A stretch of DNA of 64,000 nucleotides from an uncultured Dehalococcoidia bacterium (GCA_958296445.1 OY282565.1:2001570-2065569); one strand, 5' to 3'; shown: positions 9,311 to 19,293, numbered from the stretch's first letter. The notes: generated by a model not told the origin, from the sequence alone. A program made the numbers and translations.

Positions 9311-9595
9311 ATGTCCCGTTCTATCAAGAAGGGGCCTTACATACATCCCAAACTGATAAAGAAAGTGGAGCAGGTGCAACGCTCCGGGGCCAACACGGTC
9401 ATCCGCACTTGGTCGCGGGCCTCGATGATTATGCCCGAAATGGTTGGGCTTACCATCGGAGTTCACGACGGGCGCAGGCACGTGCCGGTGTTCGTCACCG
9501 AGAATATGGTGGGGCATCGCTTGGGCGAGTTTTCGCCGACGCGAACCTACCGGGGCCACGTGGCCCGCTCTGAACGCTCCAGCAGGGTGAGGTAA
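9311..9595 (+). CDS. rpsS: 30S ribosomal protein S19
   Basis: Binds the 16S rRNA head with S13. The 94 residues include [11 protein letters not shown], the [14 protein letters not shown] block and [15 protein letters not shown]. It starts one base after the rplB stop. Confidence 0.96.
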   Translation: MSRSIKKGPYIHPKLIKKVEQVQRSGANTVIRTWSRASMIMPEMVGLTIGVHDGRRHVPVFVTENMVGHRLGEFSPTRTYRGHVARSERSSRVR

Positions 9596-9599
9596 CAGC

Positions 9600-9941
9600 T
9601 TGCCGCCAGTTCGCGCAGTAGCAAAACAGCTCGGAGCGTCGCAAAAGAGGCTCAAGCCCATACTGGACTTAGTGCGCGGCCAGCGCGTTGACGACGCGCT
9701 GAAAACGCTCCGCCTTCTGCCGTCGCCTTGGGCCAAGCCGGTGTACAAGGTGGTGCATTCGGCGGCGGCCAACGCCGAAAACAATCTGCTGATGGATCGC
9801 GACAATCTTCGCATCATACAGATAACCGCCGACAACGCGCCTTCGCTGAAGCGGTTCCGCCCTAGGGCCAGGGGCCGCATCGGGCGCATCACCAAGCGCA
9901 GCAGCCACGTCACCGTGGTGGTGGACGAAGACGGAGAATAG
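9600..9941 (+). CDS. rplV: 50S ribosomal protein L22
   Basis: Lines the exit tunnel; its beta-hairpin (here AYGRASRMRRR-like positions, seen as FRPRARGRIGRITKRSSHV) carries macrolide-resistance sites in other species. 113 residues, normal length. Translation appears to begin at TTG 9600, four bases after the rpsS stop, with GTGAGG overlapping the end of rpsS as ribosome binding site. Confidence 0.93.
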   Translation: MPPVRAVAKQLGASQKRLKPILDLVRGQRVDDALKTLRLLPSPWAKPVYKVVHSAAANAENNLLMDRDNLRIIQITADNAPSLKRFRPRARGRIGRITKRSSHVTVVVDEDGE

Positions 9942-9952
9942 GAGACTGAGGA

Positions 9953-10696
9953 ATGGGGCATAAAACCCATCCATACGGCTTCCGGCTGGGCATAATCAAG
10001 GACTGGAAAGCCCACTGGTACGCGCCCAACGGCTCTGCTTACCGCAGTCTGGTCAAGGAAGACCTGAGCCTGCGGAACAGCATCCGCAACGAATACCGGA
10101 ACTTTTCCGACGCCGGCATCGCCCGGGTCGAAATAGACCGGGGGGCGCAGGACAGCGTAATCAATATCCACTCGGCCCGCCCCGGAATCCTCATCGGGCG
10201 GGACGGCGAGCGGGTGAAGAACCTGCGGGCCAAGTTGGAGGCCATCACCCGCAGGCGGGTGCAGTTGAACATTCTGGAAATCGAACAGCCGGAGCTGAAC
10301 GCTTATCTGGTGGCCCGCAACGTGTCCGACCAGCTTGAGCGCCGCGTGGCCTACCGCCGCGCCATGCGCCAGGCAGCCCAGCGAGCCATGCAGGCCGGCG
10401 CCGAAGGCATCAAAATTATTGTCAAGGGCCGGATCTCCGGCTCCGAAATCGCCCGCACCGAAAAGCTGATGTTGGGCCAGGTTCCGCTCCATACGCTGCG
10501 GGCTGACATTGACTACGCCCTCTCCGAAGCCCATACCATTATGGGCCGGGTGGGAGTCAAGGTATGGGTCTACACCGGCGAGGTGATGCCTTCCCGCGCC
10601 GAGGAAGCGGCGGAACTGGAAAACATCGAGGTCACTGTCCAGGCCGGCGAGCCGGACGAAGAACTGGAGCAACTGCTGGCCCAGGGCATAGATTAG
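9953..10696 (+). CDS. rpsC: 30S ribosomal protein S3
   Basis: mRNA-entry protein with helicase-associated function. Starts with the usual [14 protein letters not shown], has a type II KH domain with [12 protein letters not shown] (the GxxG loop is IGRDGE), and ends in a 247-residue chain with an acidic tail of about 25 residues. AGGAGACTGAGG precedes the ATG. Confidence 0.96.
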   Translation: MGHKTHPYGFRLGIIKDWKAHWYAPNGSAYRSLVKEDLSLRNSIRNEYRNFSDAGIARVEIDRGAQDSVINIHSARPGILIGRDGERVKNLRAKLEAITRRRVQLNILEIEQPELNAYLVARNVSDQLERRVAYRRAMRQAAQRAMQAGAEGIKIIVKGRISGSEIARTEKLMLGQVPLHTLRADIDYALSEAHTIMGRVGVKVWVYTGEVMPSRAEEAAELENIEVTVQAGEPDEELEQLLAQGID

Positions 10697-10742
10697 CCGG
10701 GCCTGTTGCGGCGGTATCGCCACAGGCAACGGGAGAAAGCCA

Positions 10743-11183
10743 ATGCTGCAACCCAAACGCACCAAATACCGGAAGCAGTTTCGCGGGCGGATGCGCGGCG
10801 CTGCCGTCACCGGCAGCAACGTGAACGCCGGTGAAGTGGGCCTGAAGGCTATGGAGCCTTGCTGGATTACGGCCCGTCAGATTGAATCGGCCCGTATCGC
10901 CGTGACCCGCCACCTGAAGCGCGGCGGTCAAGTCTGGGTGCGGGTATTTCCCGACAAGTCGGTAAGCAAAAAGCCGGCCGAAACCCGGATGGGCGGCGGC
11001 AAGGCGGGGGTGGACTACTGGGTCGCCGTGGTCAAGCCGGGCCGCATCCTGTTTGAGGTGGCCGGCGTGCCACAGAACGAGGCCGTTGAAGCCCTGCGTC
11101 TTGCTTCGCAGAAACTGCCCATCGCTACCAAAACCGTTTTCCGCGACCGGCTGGCGACTGCCGCCAGCAATGCCGTCGCCTAG
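10743..11183 (+). CDS. rplP: 50S ribosomal protein L16
   Basis: Near the A-site tRNA elbow. The 146 residues contain [33 protein letters not shown] and [17 protein letters not shown], all typical. Normal length. It lies 46 bases after rpsC with GGGAGAAAG upstream. Confidence 0.96.
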   Translation: MLQPKRTKYRKQFRGRMRGAAVTGSNVNAGEVGLKAMEPCWITARQIESARIAVTRHLKRGGQVWVRVFPDKSVSKKPAETRMGGGKAGVDYWVAVVKPGRILFEVAGVPQNEAVEALRLASQKLPIATKTVFRDRLATAASNAVA

Positions 11184-11189
11184 CTGATT

Positions 11190-11390
11190 ATGCGAATACA
11201 CGAAGTTCGAGAATTGAGTGACGAGCAGCTTGAAGAGGAGTTGGAAAAGGCGGGCCGCGAGTTGATGAACCTCCGGTTCCGGGCCGCGACCAACCAGCTT
11301 CCCAACTCCAACGAGCCTGCCGCCGTCCGCAAAACCATCGCCCGCCTGCGCACCGTCATCCGCGAGCGACAGATGTTGGAGGGCCGCTAG
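11190..11390 (+). CDS. rpmC: 50S ribosomal protein L29
   Basis: A 66-residue two-helix protein at the tunnel exit: helix one ELSDEQLEEELEKAGRELMNLRF, trimmed here, then the second with VRKTIARLRTVIRER. The last base of its stop codon is the first base of the next start. Confidence 0.94.
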   Translation: MRIHEVRELSDEQLEEELEKAGRELMNLRFRAATNQLPNSNEPAAVRKTIARLRTVIRERQMLEGR

Positions 11391-11812
11391 TGGTTACGAC
11401 CAGAGCAAGGCGCAAAGTCCGCACCGGAGCCGTGGTGCGCGTCAAGCAGGACAAAACGGCCGTGGTGGAAATGGTCTGGAAGCAGCGCCATCGCCTCTAC
11501 CGCAAGCAAATGCGGCGGGTAGCCCGTTTCTATGTCCATGACCCGGAGAACCAGTGTCGCTTGGGCGACTTGGTTCGCATCGAGGAAACCCGGCCCATAT
11601 CCAAAACCAAGCATTGGCGTCTGCTGGAAATCCTGGAGCGCCGCCAAGTGGCAGAGGTTCGCCCCATTGATCTGGAAGGCGACGCCGCAACCGTTACCGA
11701 ACCCGAAGCCGAAGCCGATTACGGCCCGGTGGAAATGGACGAAGACATAGACCAGGACATCCTCGACCTCCTTACTGCGGCCAGCAGCAACTCCGAGGAC
11801 GGGGACGACTAA
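11390..11812 (+). CDS. rpsQ: 30S ribosomal protein S17 with acidic C-terminal extension
   Basis: Primary 16S rRNA binder with an OB fold: residues 5-88 hold the standard core ([45 protein letters not shown]). Normal S17 is 80-90 residues. Here a further 52 residues, strongly acidic ([20 protein letters not shown] and on), are in frame before the stop. GTG start at 11390 overlaps the rpmC stop by one base. The tail is probably disordered. Confidence 0.92.
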   Translation: MVTTRARRKVRTGAVVRVKQDKTAVVEMVWKQRHRLYRKQMRRVARFYVHDPENQCRLGDLVRIEETRPISKTKHWRLLEILERRQVAEVRPIDLEGDAATVTEPEAEADYGPVEMDEDIDQDILDLLTAASSNSEDGDD

Positions 11813-11850
11813 AGCAGCCGGATAATCCCGGACAATCAAGGAATGCGGGA

Positions 11851-12219
11851 ATGATTCAGACCTATACTAGGCTGACGGTGGCGGACAACAGCGGCGCCAA
11901 GGTTATCCGCCTGATAAATATACCGGGCAGCGGACGGCGCAAGTATGCCAGCGTTGGCGATGTTGTTGTCTGCAACGTCCGCGAGGCCGCGCCCAACTCG
12001 CCGGTTCGCAAGGGCGATGTGGTTCGCGCCGTGGTCATCCGGCAGGCCCAGGGCCACCGGCGCCCGGACGGAACGTATATCAAGTTCGACGACAACGCGG
12101 CGGTGCTGATTTCAGAGAACCTGAATCCGCGCGGCACTCGCATTTTCGGGCCGGTGGCCCGGGAACTGCGGGAGCGGGGCTTTATGCGCATCGTCTCCCT
12201 GGCCCCGGAGGTGGTGTAA
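11851..12219 (+). CDS. rplN: 50S ribosomal protein L14
   Basis: Interface protein that contacts 16S helix 44. The 122 residues show [17 protein letters not shown], the [11 protein letters not shown] strand and [20 protein letters not shown]. Normal length. Overlaps rplX by one base (TAATG). Confidence 0.97.
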   Translation: MIQTYTRLTVADNSGAKVIRLINIPGSGRRKYASVGDVVVCNVREAAPNSPVRKGDVVRAVVIRQAQGHRRPDGTYIKFDDNAAVLISENLNPRGTRIFGPVARELRERGFMRIVSLAPEVV

Positions 12220-12539
12220 TGCGTATTCGCACCGGCGACACCGTGCTGGTCATCGCCGGCCGGGACAAAGGCAAGACCGGGCGCGTGGAGCGCCAGTATC
12301 CCCAGGATGACCGGGTGGTGGTTGAAGGCGTCAATGTGGTGACCAAGCATTTCAAGGGACGCCCCGGCGTCCGGCAGTCGGGCCGCATCCAGATGGAAGC
12401 GCCCCTGCACGCCTCCAACGTGGTTCTCATTTGCAACAAGTGCAACCGGCCCACCAAGCCCCGGATGACCTTTCTGGAAACCGGGGCCAGGGTTCGCAGT
12501 TGCGCCAAGTGTCAGGAAGTAATCGACGATGCTCGATGA
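12219..12539 (+). CDS. rplX: 50S ribosomal protein L24
   Basis: Assembly initiator with a KOW motif: [19 protein letters not shown] at residues 4-22, then the [12 protein letters not shown] and CNKCNRPT blocks. The pair CNKC with a later CAKC (four cysteines) is a zinc-ribbon-like feature seen in some L24s. 106 residues. It overlaps rplE by 11 bases. Confidence 0.95.
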   Translation: MRIRTGDTVLVIAGRDKGKTGRVERQYPQDDRVVVEGVNVVTKHFKGRPGVRQSGRIQMEAPLHASNVVLICNKCNRPTKPRMTFLETGARVRSCAKCQEVIDDAR

Positions 12540-13215
12540 CGATACGCAACAGCAGAATACCGGAACTTCAACGGCGGAACGGCAGGGGGGCGGCGGACGC
12601 TCCGGGCGGCGGCAACGAGGCGGCGACGCGGCCGCGGCCATCGCCGAAGCGGAGGCCGCAGGCCCTCCCTTTCCCCGGCTGAAAGAGCAGTTCCGCAACG
12701 AAATAGTCCCGCAGATGATGCGGGAGTTCAGCTACGCCAATCCTATGGAGGTGCCGCGCCTCCAAAAGATTGTGCTGAATATCGGGCTGGGCGAGGCGCT
12801 GGTCAACGGGCGGGCTCTGGAAGCGGCCACTCAGGACTTGACCACCATCAGCGGTCAGAAGCCGGTGACTACCCGCGCCCGCAAGTCCATCGCCGGTTTC
12901 AAGATACGGCAGGGCAACGCCATCGGCGCCGCCGTAACCCTGCGCGGCGACCGGATGTATCATTTCCTTGATCGGCTGGTGAACACCGCCCTGCCTCGTA
13001 TCCGCGATTTCCGGGGAATCCCCCGGCGCGGGATGGACGGGCGCGGCAATTTCTCCATCGGCATCCGGGAACAAATCATTTTCCCGGAAATAGACTACAA
13101 TTCCATAGACCGGATTCGCGGACTCCAGGTGACCATCGCCACCACCGCCCGCAATGACGCCGAGGCGATGCGGCTGCTGGAGCTCTACGGATTCCCGTTC
13201 ATTCGCGAAACGTAA
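12529..13215 (+). CDS. rplE: 50S ribosomal protein L5 with low-complexity N-terminal extension
   Basis: 5S rRNA-binding protein of the central protuberance. The normal core begins near residue 48 ([17 protein letters not shown]) and is complete through [23 protein letters not shown] end. Ahead of it lie about 47 residues rich in Gly, Arg, Gln and Ala. The start at 12529 lies inside rplX; an internal ATG at 12718 would cut into the conserved region, so the extension is probably real. Confidence 0.92.
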   Translation: MLDDDTQQQNTGTSTAERQGGGGRSGRRQRGGDAAAAIAEAEAAGPPFPRLKEQFRNEIVPQMMREFSYANPMEVPRLQKIVLNIGLGEALVNGRALEAATQDLTTISGQKPVTTRARKSIAGFKIRQGNAIGAAVTLRGDRMYHFLDRLVNTALPRIRDFRGIPRRGMDGRGNFSIGIREQIIFPEIDYNSIDRIRGLQVTIATTARNDAEAMRLLELYGFPFIRET

Positions 13216-13227
13216 CGGAGGCGCGGC

Positions 13228-13413
13228 GTGGCCAAGACTTCCCAGATACAGAAATGGCTCAAAAAGCCAAAATACCCGGTGCGGGCCTACAACCGCTGCG
13301 GGCGCTGCCACCGCCCCCGCGCCTACATCCGCCACGCCGGTCTTTGCCGGATTTGCTTTCGGGAGCTGGCCCTGACCGGAGAACTGCCCGGCGTCCGCAA
13401 GGCCAGCCTGTAG
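13228..13413 (+). CDS. rpsN: 30S ribosomal protein S14, zinc type
   Basis: 61-residue short S14 with four zinc-binding cysteines at residues 24, 27, 40 and 43 (CGRC and CRIC). This form is typical of Gram-positive and Chloroflexota-like genomes. GTG start with GGAG 8 bases before it. Confidence 0.96.
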   Translation: MAKTSQIQKWLKKPKYPVRAYNRCGRCHRPRAYIRHAGLCRICFRELALTGELPGVRKASL

Positions 13414-13487
13414 CGGCCTGCCCCACAAGGGCAAAGCTAGGGAATACCGGCGGAAAAATTCCTTTGATTTAGAGAGATGAGACGCAG

Positions 13488-13886
13488 ATGCCCGTAACCG
13501 ACCCCGTAGCCGATATGCTAACCCGCATCCGCAACGCCATTCAGTCGAGGCATGATTCGGTGATGATGCCCCATTCCAAGATGAAGCTGGCTATCGCCAG
13601 GATTCTGAAGGATGAGGGCTTTATCCGCGATTACGACACGCCGCGCGGCCAGGCCCACCCTACTTTGCGCCTGCATCTGGCCTACCGGGAGGGACGGCAG
13701 CCGGCCATCGCCGGACTCAAGCGCATCAGCAAACCTGGGCTAAGGGTTTATGTGGGCAAGGGCGAGATCCCGCGGGTCTACGGCGGCTTGGGTCTTGCCA
13801 TTATTTCCACCTCACGGGGATTGATGGCCGGACGGCAAGCGTGGCGCGACGGAATCGGAGGAGAGTTACTCTGTTATGTCTGGTGA
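13488..13886 (+). CDS. rpsH: 30S ribosomal protein S8
   Basis: Central-domain 16S rRNA binder and, in E. coli, translational repressor of the spc genes. 132 residues with [14 protein letters not shown] at the start and [20 protein letters not shown], then [10 protein letters not shown] at the end. Overlaps rplF by 11 bases. Confidence 0.96.
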   Translation: MPVTDPVADMLTRIRNAIQSRHDSVMMPHSKMKLAIARILKDEGFIRDYDTPRGQAHPTLRLHLAYREGRQPAIAGLKRISKPGLRVYVGKGEIPRVYGGLGLAIISTSRGLMAGRQAWRDGIGGELLCYVW

Positions 13887-14466
13887 GGAAAAAGGAAACG
13901 GCAAAGCCCAGAGCCGCACACTGTCGCGTATCGGGCGAAAAACCATTCCCTTGCCCGACGGCGTGACCGTTGAGGTAGGCTATGGGGAAGTGACGGTCAC
14001 CGGGCCGCGCGGTGTCCTCACGCAAGGCTACCATCCTGATGTGGTGGTCAAGGTGGCGGACGGCGAAATCGTGGTGGAGCGGTTCAGCGAGCGGAAATTC
14101 CATCACGCCCTGCACGGGCTTACCCGCAGCCTGATTGCCAACGCAGTCACCGGGGTGACCGACGGCTATTCCCGCACGCTGGAACTGATGGGCGTCGGCT
14201 ACCGGGTTCAGGTGGCTGGCGACGGCGTAATCCTGAACGTAGGCTACAGCCATCCGGTGGAGATTCACCCGCCGGAAGGCGTCACTATGCAAGTGGAAGG
14301 CAACAACCGGATTCACGTGCGCGGTATAGACAAGCAGAAAGTGGGGCAGTTGGCGGCCCGGGTTCGCAAGGTTCGCCCGCCCAACGCCTACAAGGAAAAG
14401 GGCATCCGCTACCAGGGTGAGGTGCTGCGCTTCAAGCCGGGCAAGTCGGCGGCGCGTAAAGCCTAA
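13876..14466 (+). CDS. rplF: 50S ribosomal protein L6
   Basis: Factor-binding-site protein. The 196-residue chain has a short hydrophilic start of about 14 residues, then [21 protein letters not shown] and the second domain with GVGYRVQV and the [10 protein letters not shown] signature. It begins inside the end of rpsH. A 99-base gap with a dispersed repeat follows. Confidence 0.96.
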   Translation: MSGEEKGNGKAQSRTLSRIGRKTIPLPDGVTVEVGYGEVTVTGPRGVLTQGYHPDVVVKVADGEIVVERFSERKFHHALHGLTRSLIANAVTGVTDGYSRTLELMGVGYRVQVAGDGVILNVGYSHPVEIHPPEGVTMQVEGNNRIHVRGIDKQKVGQLAARVRKVRPPNAYKEKGIRYQGEVLRFKPGKSAARKA

Positions 14467-14488
14467 CCGCCAGTTCCCAAGCCTGCCC

Positions 14489-14521
14489 GCTGCCCTGAGT
14501 TTGTCGAGAGACAGGGGGCTG
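14489..14521. repeat. Family B dispersed repeat inside the spc cluster
   Basis: CTGCCCTGAGTTTGTCGAG followed by AGACAGGGGGC resembles the common bacterial CCCTGAGCTTGTCGAAGGG palindrome. GCCCTG and CAGGGGGC can pair. It sits in the rplF-rplR gap on the transcribed strand, so it should be part of the mRNA. Confidence 0.5.
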
Positions 14522-14565
14522 GGGTCGGAATCCAAGACAATTACCAATAACCGATAGAGGCAGGT

Positions 14566-14934
14566 ATGCCGAAAGACAGGAATGCCAGACAACTGCGCAA
14601 GGTGCGCCAAGCGCGGGTTCGCAAGAAGGTATCGGGAACGCCGGAACGCCCCCGGCTGTCGGTGTTCCGCAGCCTGAAACATATCTATGCCCAAGTCATT
14701 GACGACACCACGGGCCGCACTATCGCCGCCGCTTCCAGCCAGGAAGCACTGAACGGCGCGGAAGGGGACGTCGGCCCCAAGACGGCGGTATCTGCCGTTG
14801 TGGGGAAGGCCCTGGCCGAGCGAGCTTTGGCCGCCGGGGTGACCCGTGTGGTGTTCGACCGCGGCGGCTGCAAGTATCACGGCCGGGTCAAGGCCCTGGC
14901 CGACGGATCCCGCGAAGGCGGGCTGGAATTTTAG
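14566..14934 (+). CDS. rplR: 50S ribosomal protein L18
   Basis: 5S rRNA-binding protein. 122 residues with [28 protein letters not shown] and [19 protein letters not shown]. Normal length, start ATG after AGAGGCAGGT. Confidence 0.96.
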   Translation: MPKDRNARQLRKVRQARVRKKVSGTPERPRLSVFRSLKHIYAQVIDDTTGRTIAAASSQEALNGAEGDVGPKTAVSAVVGKALAERALAAGVTRVVFDRGGCKYHGRVKALADGSREGGLEF

Positions 14935-14993
14935 CGTCCCATATTCCGGCGGACAATAGACAGTAAGGGAAGAATCAGGAGGTCTTAACCTCG

Positions 14994-15683
14994 ATGGTAC
15001 AAGCCCCACCAAGCAGACGCGGCGGACAAGGACGGGGCGGCCCCGGCCGCGGCGGGCCACCGGGACAGAACAGGCAGCCCCGGGGCGGCGAGGGCGGCGG
15101 CGGTGACGGGCGCGGCAGAGGCCCTCGCGACGGACGCCCCCCGCGCGAGCGGGCCCCGCGTGAAGAAGACACCGGCGGATTCTCGGAGCGCGTGGTCTAT
15201 ACCCGCCGCATCGCCAAGGTGGTGAAAGGGGGCCGGCGCCTCCGGTTCAACGCCTTGGTAGTGGTGGGCGACGGGCAGGGAACCGTCGGCGCCGGACTAG
15301 GCAAGGCGCTAGTGATTCCCGACGCCGTGCGAAAGGGCAACGCCGTGGCCCGCCGCGAGATGGTGACCCTGCCGTTGCGGGGCAGCACCATCCCCCAGCA
15401 GATTACGGTCAAGAAGGGCGCAACCATTGTCCTGATTAAGCCCGCCCGCGAAGGAACCGGCGTAATCGCCGCCGGGGCTATGCGGGCCATCTTGGAACTG
15501 GGCGGCGTCAAGGATGTGGTGGGCAAGTCGCTGGGTTCCCGCAACCCCATCAACATCGTCTACGCCACTATGGAGGCGCTGCGGCAGTTGCGAGACCCGG
15601 CCACGGAGCTGGCGAAGCGGGGTGTCCGGCGGCCCGAGGCTCCCCCAGCGGCGGAAAATACGGCCAACACGGGAACGGAGTAA
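14994..15683 (+). CDS. rpsE: 30S ribosomal protein S5 with Gly/Arg-rich N-terminal extension
   Basis: Decoding-fidelity protein. The normal dsRBD-like core starts near residue 62 (GFSERVVYTRRIAKVVKGG) and runs through GTGVIAAGAMRAILELGGV and SRNPINIVYATMEAL. Before it are about 60 residues of repeated RGG/GRG/PRE motifs, like a eukaryotic RGG box. Start at ATG 14994 has AGGAGG 12 bases upstream, which supports the long form. Confidence 0.93.
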   Translation: MVQAPPSRRGGQGRGGPGRGGPPGQNRQPRGGEGGGGDGRGRGPRDGRPPRERAPREEDTGGFSERVVYTRRIAKVVKGGRRLRFNALVVVGDGQGTVGAGLGKALVIPDAVRKGNAVARREMVTLPLRGSTIPQQITVKKGATIVLIKPAREGTGVIAAGAMRAILELGGVKDVVGKSLGSRNPINIVYATMEALRQLRDPATELAKRGVRRPEAPPAAENTANTGTE

Positions 15684-15734
15684 CGCCCGGCCTGGCCTCA
15701 ACCGGCTCAAGCCGAGGGAGCAGGCGGGCGGCTA

Positions 15735-15938
15735 ATGGAACGCTATATGTCGGAACTGAAAATCACTTGGACGCGAAGCTGCATCGGGCGGCCGGGGAAC
15801 CAGCGGGAAATCATCCGCTCCTTGGGGTTGCGCCGTTTGCAGGACACCGTGGTTCACCAGAACTCCCCCACCATCCGGGGGATGGTCAAAAAGGTAGAAC
15901 ACCTGTTGCGGGTTGAGGAGGTGGAAGACGGGGTATGA
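15735..15938 (+). CDS. rpmD: 50S ribosomal protein L30
   Basis: 67-residue short L30 with LKITWTRSCIGRPGNQREIIRSLG and the VVHQNSPTIRGMVKKVEHLL end. ATG 15735 or 15747 are both possible starts. Its stop overlaps the rplO start. Confidence 0.92.
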   Translation: MERYMSELKITWTRSCIGRPGNQREIIRSLGLRRLQDTVVHQNSPTIRGMVKKVEHLLRVEEVEDGV

Positions 15939-16387
15939 TGCAGCATCAAGTAGCGCCGCCCAAGGGCGCGCGCCGTAACCGCAAGCGCGTTGGCCGCGGC
16001 GATTCCGCAGGCCAGGGCAGCACCGCCGGACGCGGCATGAAGGGGCAGAAATCCCGCTCCGGGCGCGGCCCGCGCGTCGGGTTCGAGGGCGGCCAGTTGC
16101 CCATCATCAAGGGCCTGCCTATGCGTCGCGGTTTCAACAACATATTCAAGACCTATTACTCGCTGGTGAAACTCGAAACCTTGGATATGTTCGAGTCCGG
16201 CGAGGTGGTGACGCCCGAAAGGCTGGTTGAGCGCGGTTATGTCCGCAACCTTAACCGGCCGGTGAAAATTGTCGGCGGCGGGGAGTTGACGAAGGCGTTG
16301 ATAGTGGTGGCCGACAAATTCACCCGCTCGGCGCGGGAGGCTATCGTGGCGGCTAACGGTTCGGCAGAGGAAACAGCCAACCGATGA
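15935..16387 (+). CDS. rplO: 50S ribosomal protein L15
   Basis: Late assembly protein that wraps 23S rRNA. 150 residues with the Gly/Arg-rich start (GARRNRKRVGRGDSAGQG, GRGMKGQKSRSG) and the C-terminal VKIVGGGELTKALIVVADKFTRSAREA fold, trimmed here. ATGATG at 15935 overlaps the rpmD stop; secY overlaps its end by four bases. Confidence 0.95.
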   Translation: MMQHQVAPPKGARRNRKRVGRGDSAGQGSTAGRGMKGQKSRSGRGPRVGFEGGQLPIIKGLPMRRGFNNIFKTYYSLVKLETLDMFESGEVVTPERLVERGYVRNLNRPVKIVGGGELTKALIVVADKFTRSAREAIVAANGSAEETANR

Positions 16388-17712
16388 TGGCCGCCGAGAC
16401 CCAGGGGGGGCGGTTTCCTAGGCTGCTGCAAGCGGCCATAGACGCCTTTAGCCTGCCCGACCTGCGGAACAAGATACTGTTCACCCTGGCCATACTGGCC
16501 CTGTACCGCTTTGTCGCCCATATCCCGCTGCCCGGCATTGACCAGGTGCAGCTCGATAACCTGTTCCGCAACAACGAGCTGCTGGGGTTCCTTGACCTGT
16601 TCAGCGGCGGCGCCCTCAGCCGGATGAGCATTGTCGCCCTCGGCGTGTTTCCTTATATCACCGCTTCCATCGTGATTCAGTTGCTGACTCCGGTGATTCC
16701 CCAGCTTCAGGAGCTGTCGCGGGAAGGGGAAGCTGGCCGGGCCACGATGAACCGCATCATCCACTGGCTCGCCGTGCCTATCGCGCTGGCCCAGGGCTAC
16801 GGCCAGTTGGTGCTGCTCCAGCAGAACAACGTGTTGAGCGACGTCGGTTTTACCGGCGACGCCCTGCTGCCCACGGTGGCGGCGCTGTTCTCCATCACGG
16901 CAGGGACGATGTTCTTGGTGTGGCTGGGCGAGATGATAACCGAGCGCGGCATCGGCAACGGAATTTCGCTGATAATCTTTGCCGGTATCGTTGCCGGATT
17001 CCCCGGTCTTTTGGCTCAGGGTTTTCTTGACCGGGACAACGTTCTGGGCATCGGCTTCTTCGCCATCATCGGAGTGCTGATAATCGCGCTCATCGTGCTG
17101 TTCAACGAGGCCCATCGCCGCATCCCGGTGCAGTACGGGCGCAGCATATTCCGGGGCGGGCGAATGTACCGGCAGAGCGGGGCGACTTATCTGCCGCTGC
17201 GTATCAATTCGGCGGGGATGATACCCCTCATTTTCGCCTTTTCCATCGTGATTCTGCCCGGCACCATCGCAACGTATTTCGCCACCAACACAAGCTGGAT
17301 TGGCGATGTCGCCAACTTCTTTGCCGTGCTGCTGGTGCCGACCTCGCCGCTGTACTGGGTGATGGTGTTCGTGCTGGTGGTGCTGTTCACCTTTTTCTAC
17401 ACGCTGGTGATATTCAACCAGCAGAATCTGGCGGAGAACCTTCAACGCAACGGCGGCTTCGTGCTGGGCATCAGACCGGGCAAACCGACGCAGGATTACC
17501 TTAACCGGGTGATTGTCCGCATAACTATGGGCGGGGCGCTGTTCTTGGGGTTCATAGCCATCGTGCCGTACTTGGCGTCGCTGGTGACCGGCGTGCAGGC
17601 CATATCGCTGAGCAGCACCAGCCTGCTTATTATGGTGGGCGTCGGCCTGGATACCCTGCGCCAGTTGGAGGCCCAGCTTATGATGCGAAACTACGAGGGG
17701 TTCTTGAGATAG
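16384..17712 (+). CDS. secY: Preprotein translocase subunit SecY
   Basis: Channel of the Sec secretion machine in the inner membrane. The 442 residues give ten hydrophobic segments; the plug region and first helix pattern (LFTLAILALYRFVAHIPLPG) and the ribosome-binding loops (REGEAGRATMNRI; NEAHRRIPVQYGR) are recognisable. The start overlaps rplO by four bases (ATGA), so secretion capacity is coupled to ribosome synthesis as in most bacteria. Confidence 0.97.
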   Translation: MMAAETQGGRFPRLLQAAIDAFSLPDLRNKILFTLAILALYRFVAHIPLPGIDQVQLDNLFRNNELLGFLDLFSGGALSRMSIVALGVFPYITASIVIQLLTPVIPQLQELSREGEAGRATMNRIIHWLAVPIALAQGYGQLVLLQQNNVLSDVGFTGDALLPTVAALFSITAGTMFLVWLGEMITERGIGNGISLIIFAGIVAGFPGLLAQGFLDRDNVLGIGFFAIIGVLIIALIVLFNEAHRRIPVQYGRSIFRGGRMYRQSGATYLPLRINSAGMIPLIFAFSIVILPGTIATYFATNTSWIGDVANFFAVLLVPTSPLYWVMVFVLVVLFTFFYTLVIFNQQNLAENLQRNGGFVLGIRPGKPTQDYLNRVIVRITMGGALFLGFIAIVPYLASLVTGVQAISLSSTSLLIMVGVGLDTLRQLEAQLMMRNYEGFLR

Positions 17713-17713
17713 C

Positions 17714-18358
17714 GTGGCGGGAAGTTTGAGAATCGTGCTGTTCGGCCCTCCGGGGGCCGGCAAAGGCACTCAGGCGCAGTTGCTGGCGGAACGCTACGAG
17801 CTGGCCCACGTCAGTTCCGGCGATATTTTCCGGCACAACCTGCGGCAAGGCACGCCGCTGGGCCTGCGGGCCAAGGAATATATGGACCGGGGAGTGCTGG
17901 TGCCGGACGAAGTGGTCATTGACATTATGCTGGACAAGATTATGTCCATCCCCGCCGATGACGGGTTTATCCTTGATGGCTTTCCCCGCAACACCCGTCA
18001 GGCCGGGGAACTGGAGGCGGCGCTGACCACCCGCGCCCGCAACATTGATAGGGTGGCGCATATAGACGTTCCAGAAGACGAGCTGACCCGGCGGCTGGGC
18101 GGACGCTACGTATGCCGCGACTGCCAGGCCCCCTACACCATCGCCGACGGGACGGACGCGCCGCCCTGCCAGCGGTGCAACGGCGAGCTGTACCAGCGCG
18201 ACGACGACCGGCCGGAAGCGGTGCAAAAGCGGATAGACGTCTACCGCGAAGAAACCCTGCCGGTGCTGGATTTCTACCGGCAGCGCGGTCTGCTGTCCGA
18301 TATCCCGGGGAAGGACACAGTGGAAGGCGTGTTCCAGAGCATCGTAGCGGCCCTGTAA
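17714..18358 (+). CDS. adk: Adenylate kinase, zinc-lid type
   Basis: Interconverts ATP + AMP and 2 ADP. P-loop GPPGAGKGT at 11-19; AMP-site DGFPRN at 88-93; the long LID domain carries four cysteines at residues 134, 137, 152 and 155, the structural zinc form. 214 residues, full length. GTG start one base after the secY stop. Confidence 0.97.
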   Translation: MAGSLRIVLFGPPGAGKGTQAQLLAERYELAHVSSGDIFRHNLRQGTPLGLRAKEYMDRGVLVPDEVVIDIMLDKIMSIPADDGFILDGFPRNTRQAGELEAALTTRARNIDRVAHIDVPEDELTRRLGGRYVCRDCQAPYTIADGTDAPPCQRCNGELYQRDDDRPEAVQKRIDVYREETLPVLDFYRQRGLLSDIPGKDTVEGVFQSIVAAL

Positions 18359-18413
18359 CTACCGGGCTTTCCGGCCTTGTATCGCCGGGCTTTCCAACCA
18401 GTGTAATTGAGAG

Positions 18414-18426
18414 TACAATAGACCAG
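18414..18426 (+). promoter_or_regulatory. Possible -10 box of a leaderless map transcript
   Basis: TACAAT at 18414-18419 ends six bases before the GTG start of map. A weak -35 match, TTTCCA, lies 17 bases before it at 18391. With no clear ribosome binding site, a leaderless internal promoter is plausible. Confidence 0.4.
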
Positions 18427-19232
18427 TGAATCGAAAGCGCAAAAAAGAAACCGCGTCCACCTCGCCCTCGACTTATTCCGGCGGGATAACCATAAAGTCC
18501 CCGCAGGAAGTGGACTCGATGCGCAAGGCGGGGGAAATTGTCGGCGAAACCCTCAACCTGCTCAAGGCGTCCGTAGAGCCGGGAATGACTACCCGGGACC
18601 TCGACCGCATCGCTTTCCGGGAAATAACGCGCCGGGGCGCAACCCCCACGTTCAAGGGCTACCGGGGATTCCCCGCCACCATCTGCGCTTCGGTCAACGA
18701 AGAAATCGTCCACGGCATACCCGGCAAGCGAGCGCTGAAAGAAGGGGACATTATTAAGGTAGACGTGGGCGCGACCATTGAGGGGTTTATCGGCGACGCC
18801 GCGGTCACCATCGCAGTGGGCGAAGTGGCGGAGCCGTTGCTCGCGCTGATGGAAGACACCCGGCTGGGGCTGGAGGCAGGCATACGGGCGGCGGTTCCCG
18901 GCGCCCGCGTGGGCGACATCGGGGCCGCGGTGCAGGCTTACGGCGAGGCGCGAGGCTACGGCGTAGTCCGCGATTTCGTGGGCCACGGCGTCGGGCGGTT
19001 CCTGCACGAAGACCCCCAGGTTCCCAACTACGGCGTGGCCGGACGGGGCGCGTTGCTGCGGCCCGGAATGTGCATCGCCATTGAGCCAATGTTCAATCTG
19101 GGGGATTGGCGCACCAAGGTTATGGAAGACCAGTGGACGGTTGTAACCGCAGATGGTAAGCTGTCATCCCATTTCGAGCATTCCATCGCTATCACCGAAC
19201 AGGGGCCGGAAATCCTTACCCGGCACAGTTAG
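18426..19232 (+). CDS. map: Methionine aminopeptidase, type I
   Basis: Removes N-terminal methionine from new proteins. The 268-residue protein has a basic start of about 20 residues, then the pita-bread fold with metal ligands in the expected blocks: VDVGATIEGFIGDAA (two Asp), GHGVGRFLHEDP (His), IEPMF (Glu) and SSHFEHSIAIT (Glu). GTG start at 18426. No strong ribosome binding site; see the -10-like box just upstream. Sits between adk and infA as in many genomes. Confidence 0.95.
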   Translation: MNRKRKKETASTSPSTYSGGITIKSPQEVDSMRKAGEIVGETLNLLKASVEPGMTTRDLDRIAFREITRRGATPTFKGYRGFPATICASVNEEIVHGIPGKRALKEGDIIKVDVGATIEGFIGDAAVTIAVGEVAEPLLALMEDTRLGLEAGIRAAVPGARVGDIGAAVQAYGEARGYGVVRDFVGHGVGRFLHEDPQVPNYGVAGRGALLRPGMCIAIEPMFNLGDWRTKVMEDQWTVVTADGKLSSHFEHSIAITEQGPEILTRHS

Positions 19233-19293
19233 ACCATAGGCGCCGGGCCGGTTGTGGCCCGTCAAAGGCAAAAATCAGTCCGCTAGGGGATTT

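Noticed and set aside
14994..15683. Start of S5 might be downstream, removing the Gly/Arg-rich stretch
   Set aside because: A strong AGGAGG lies before ATG 14994, and no good internal start with a ribosome binding site was seen before the conserved core.
15946..17769. Long - strand open frame opposite secY
   Set aside because: Composition rich in His, Gln and Gly with no domain; it is the antisense of rplO and secY.
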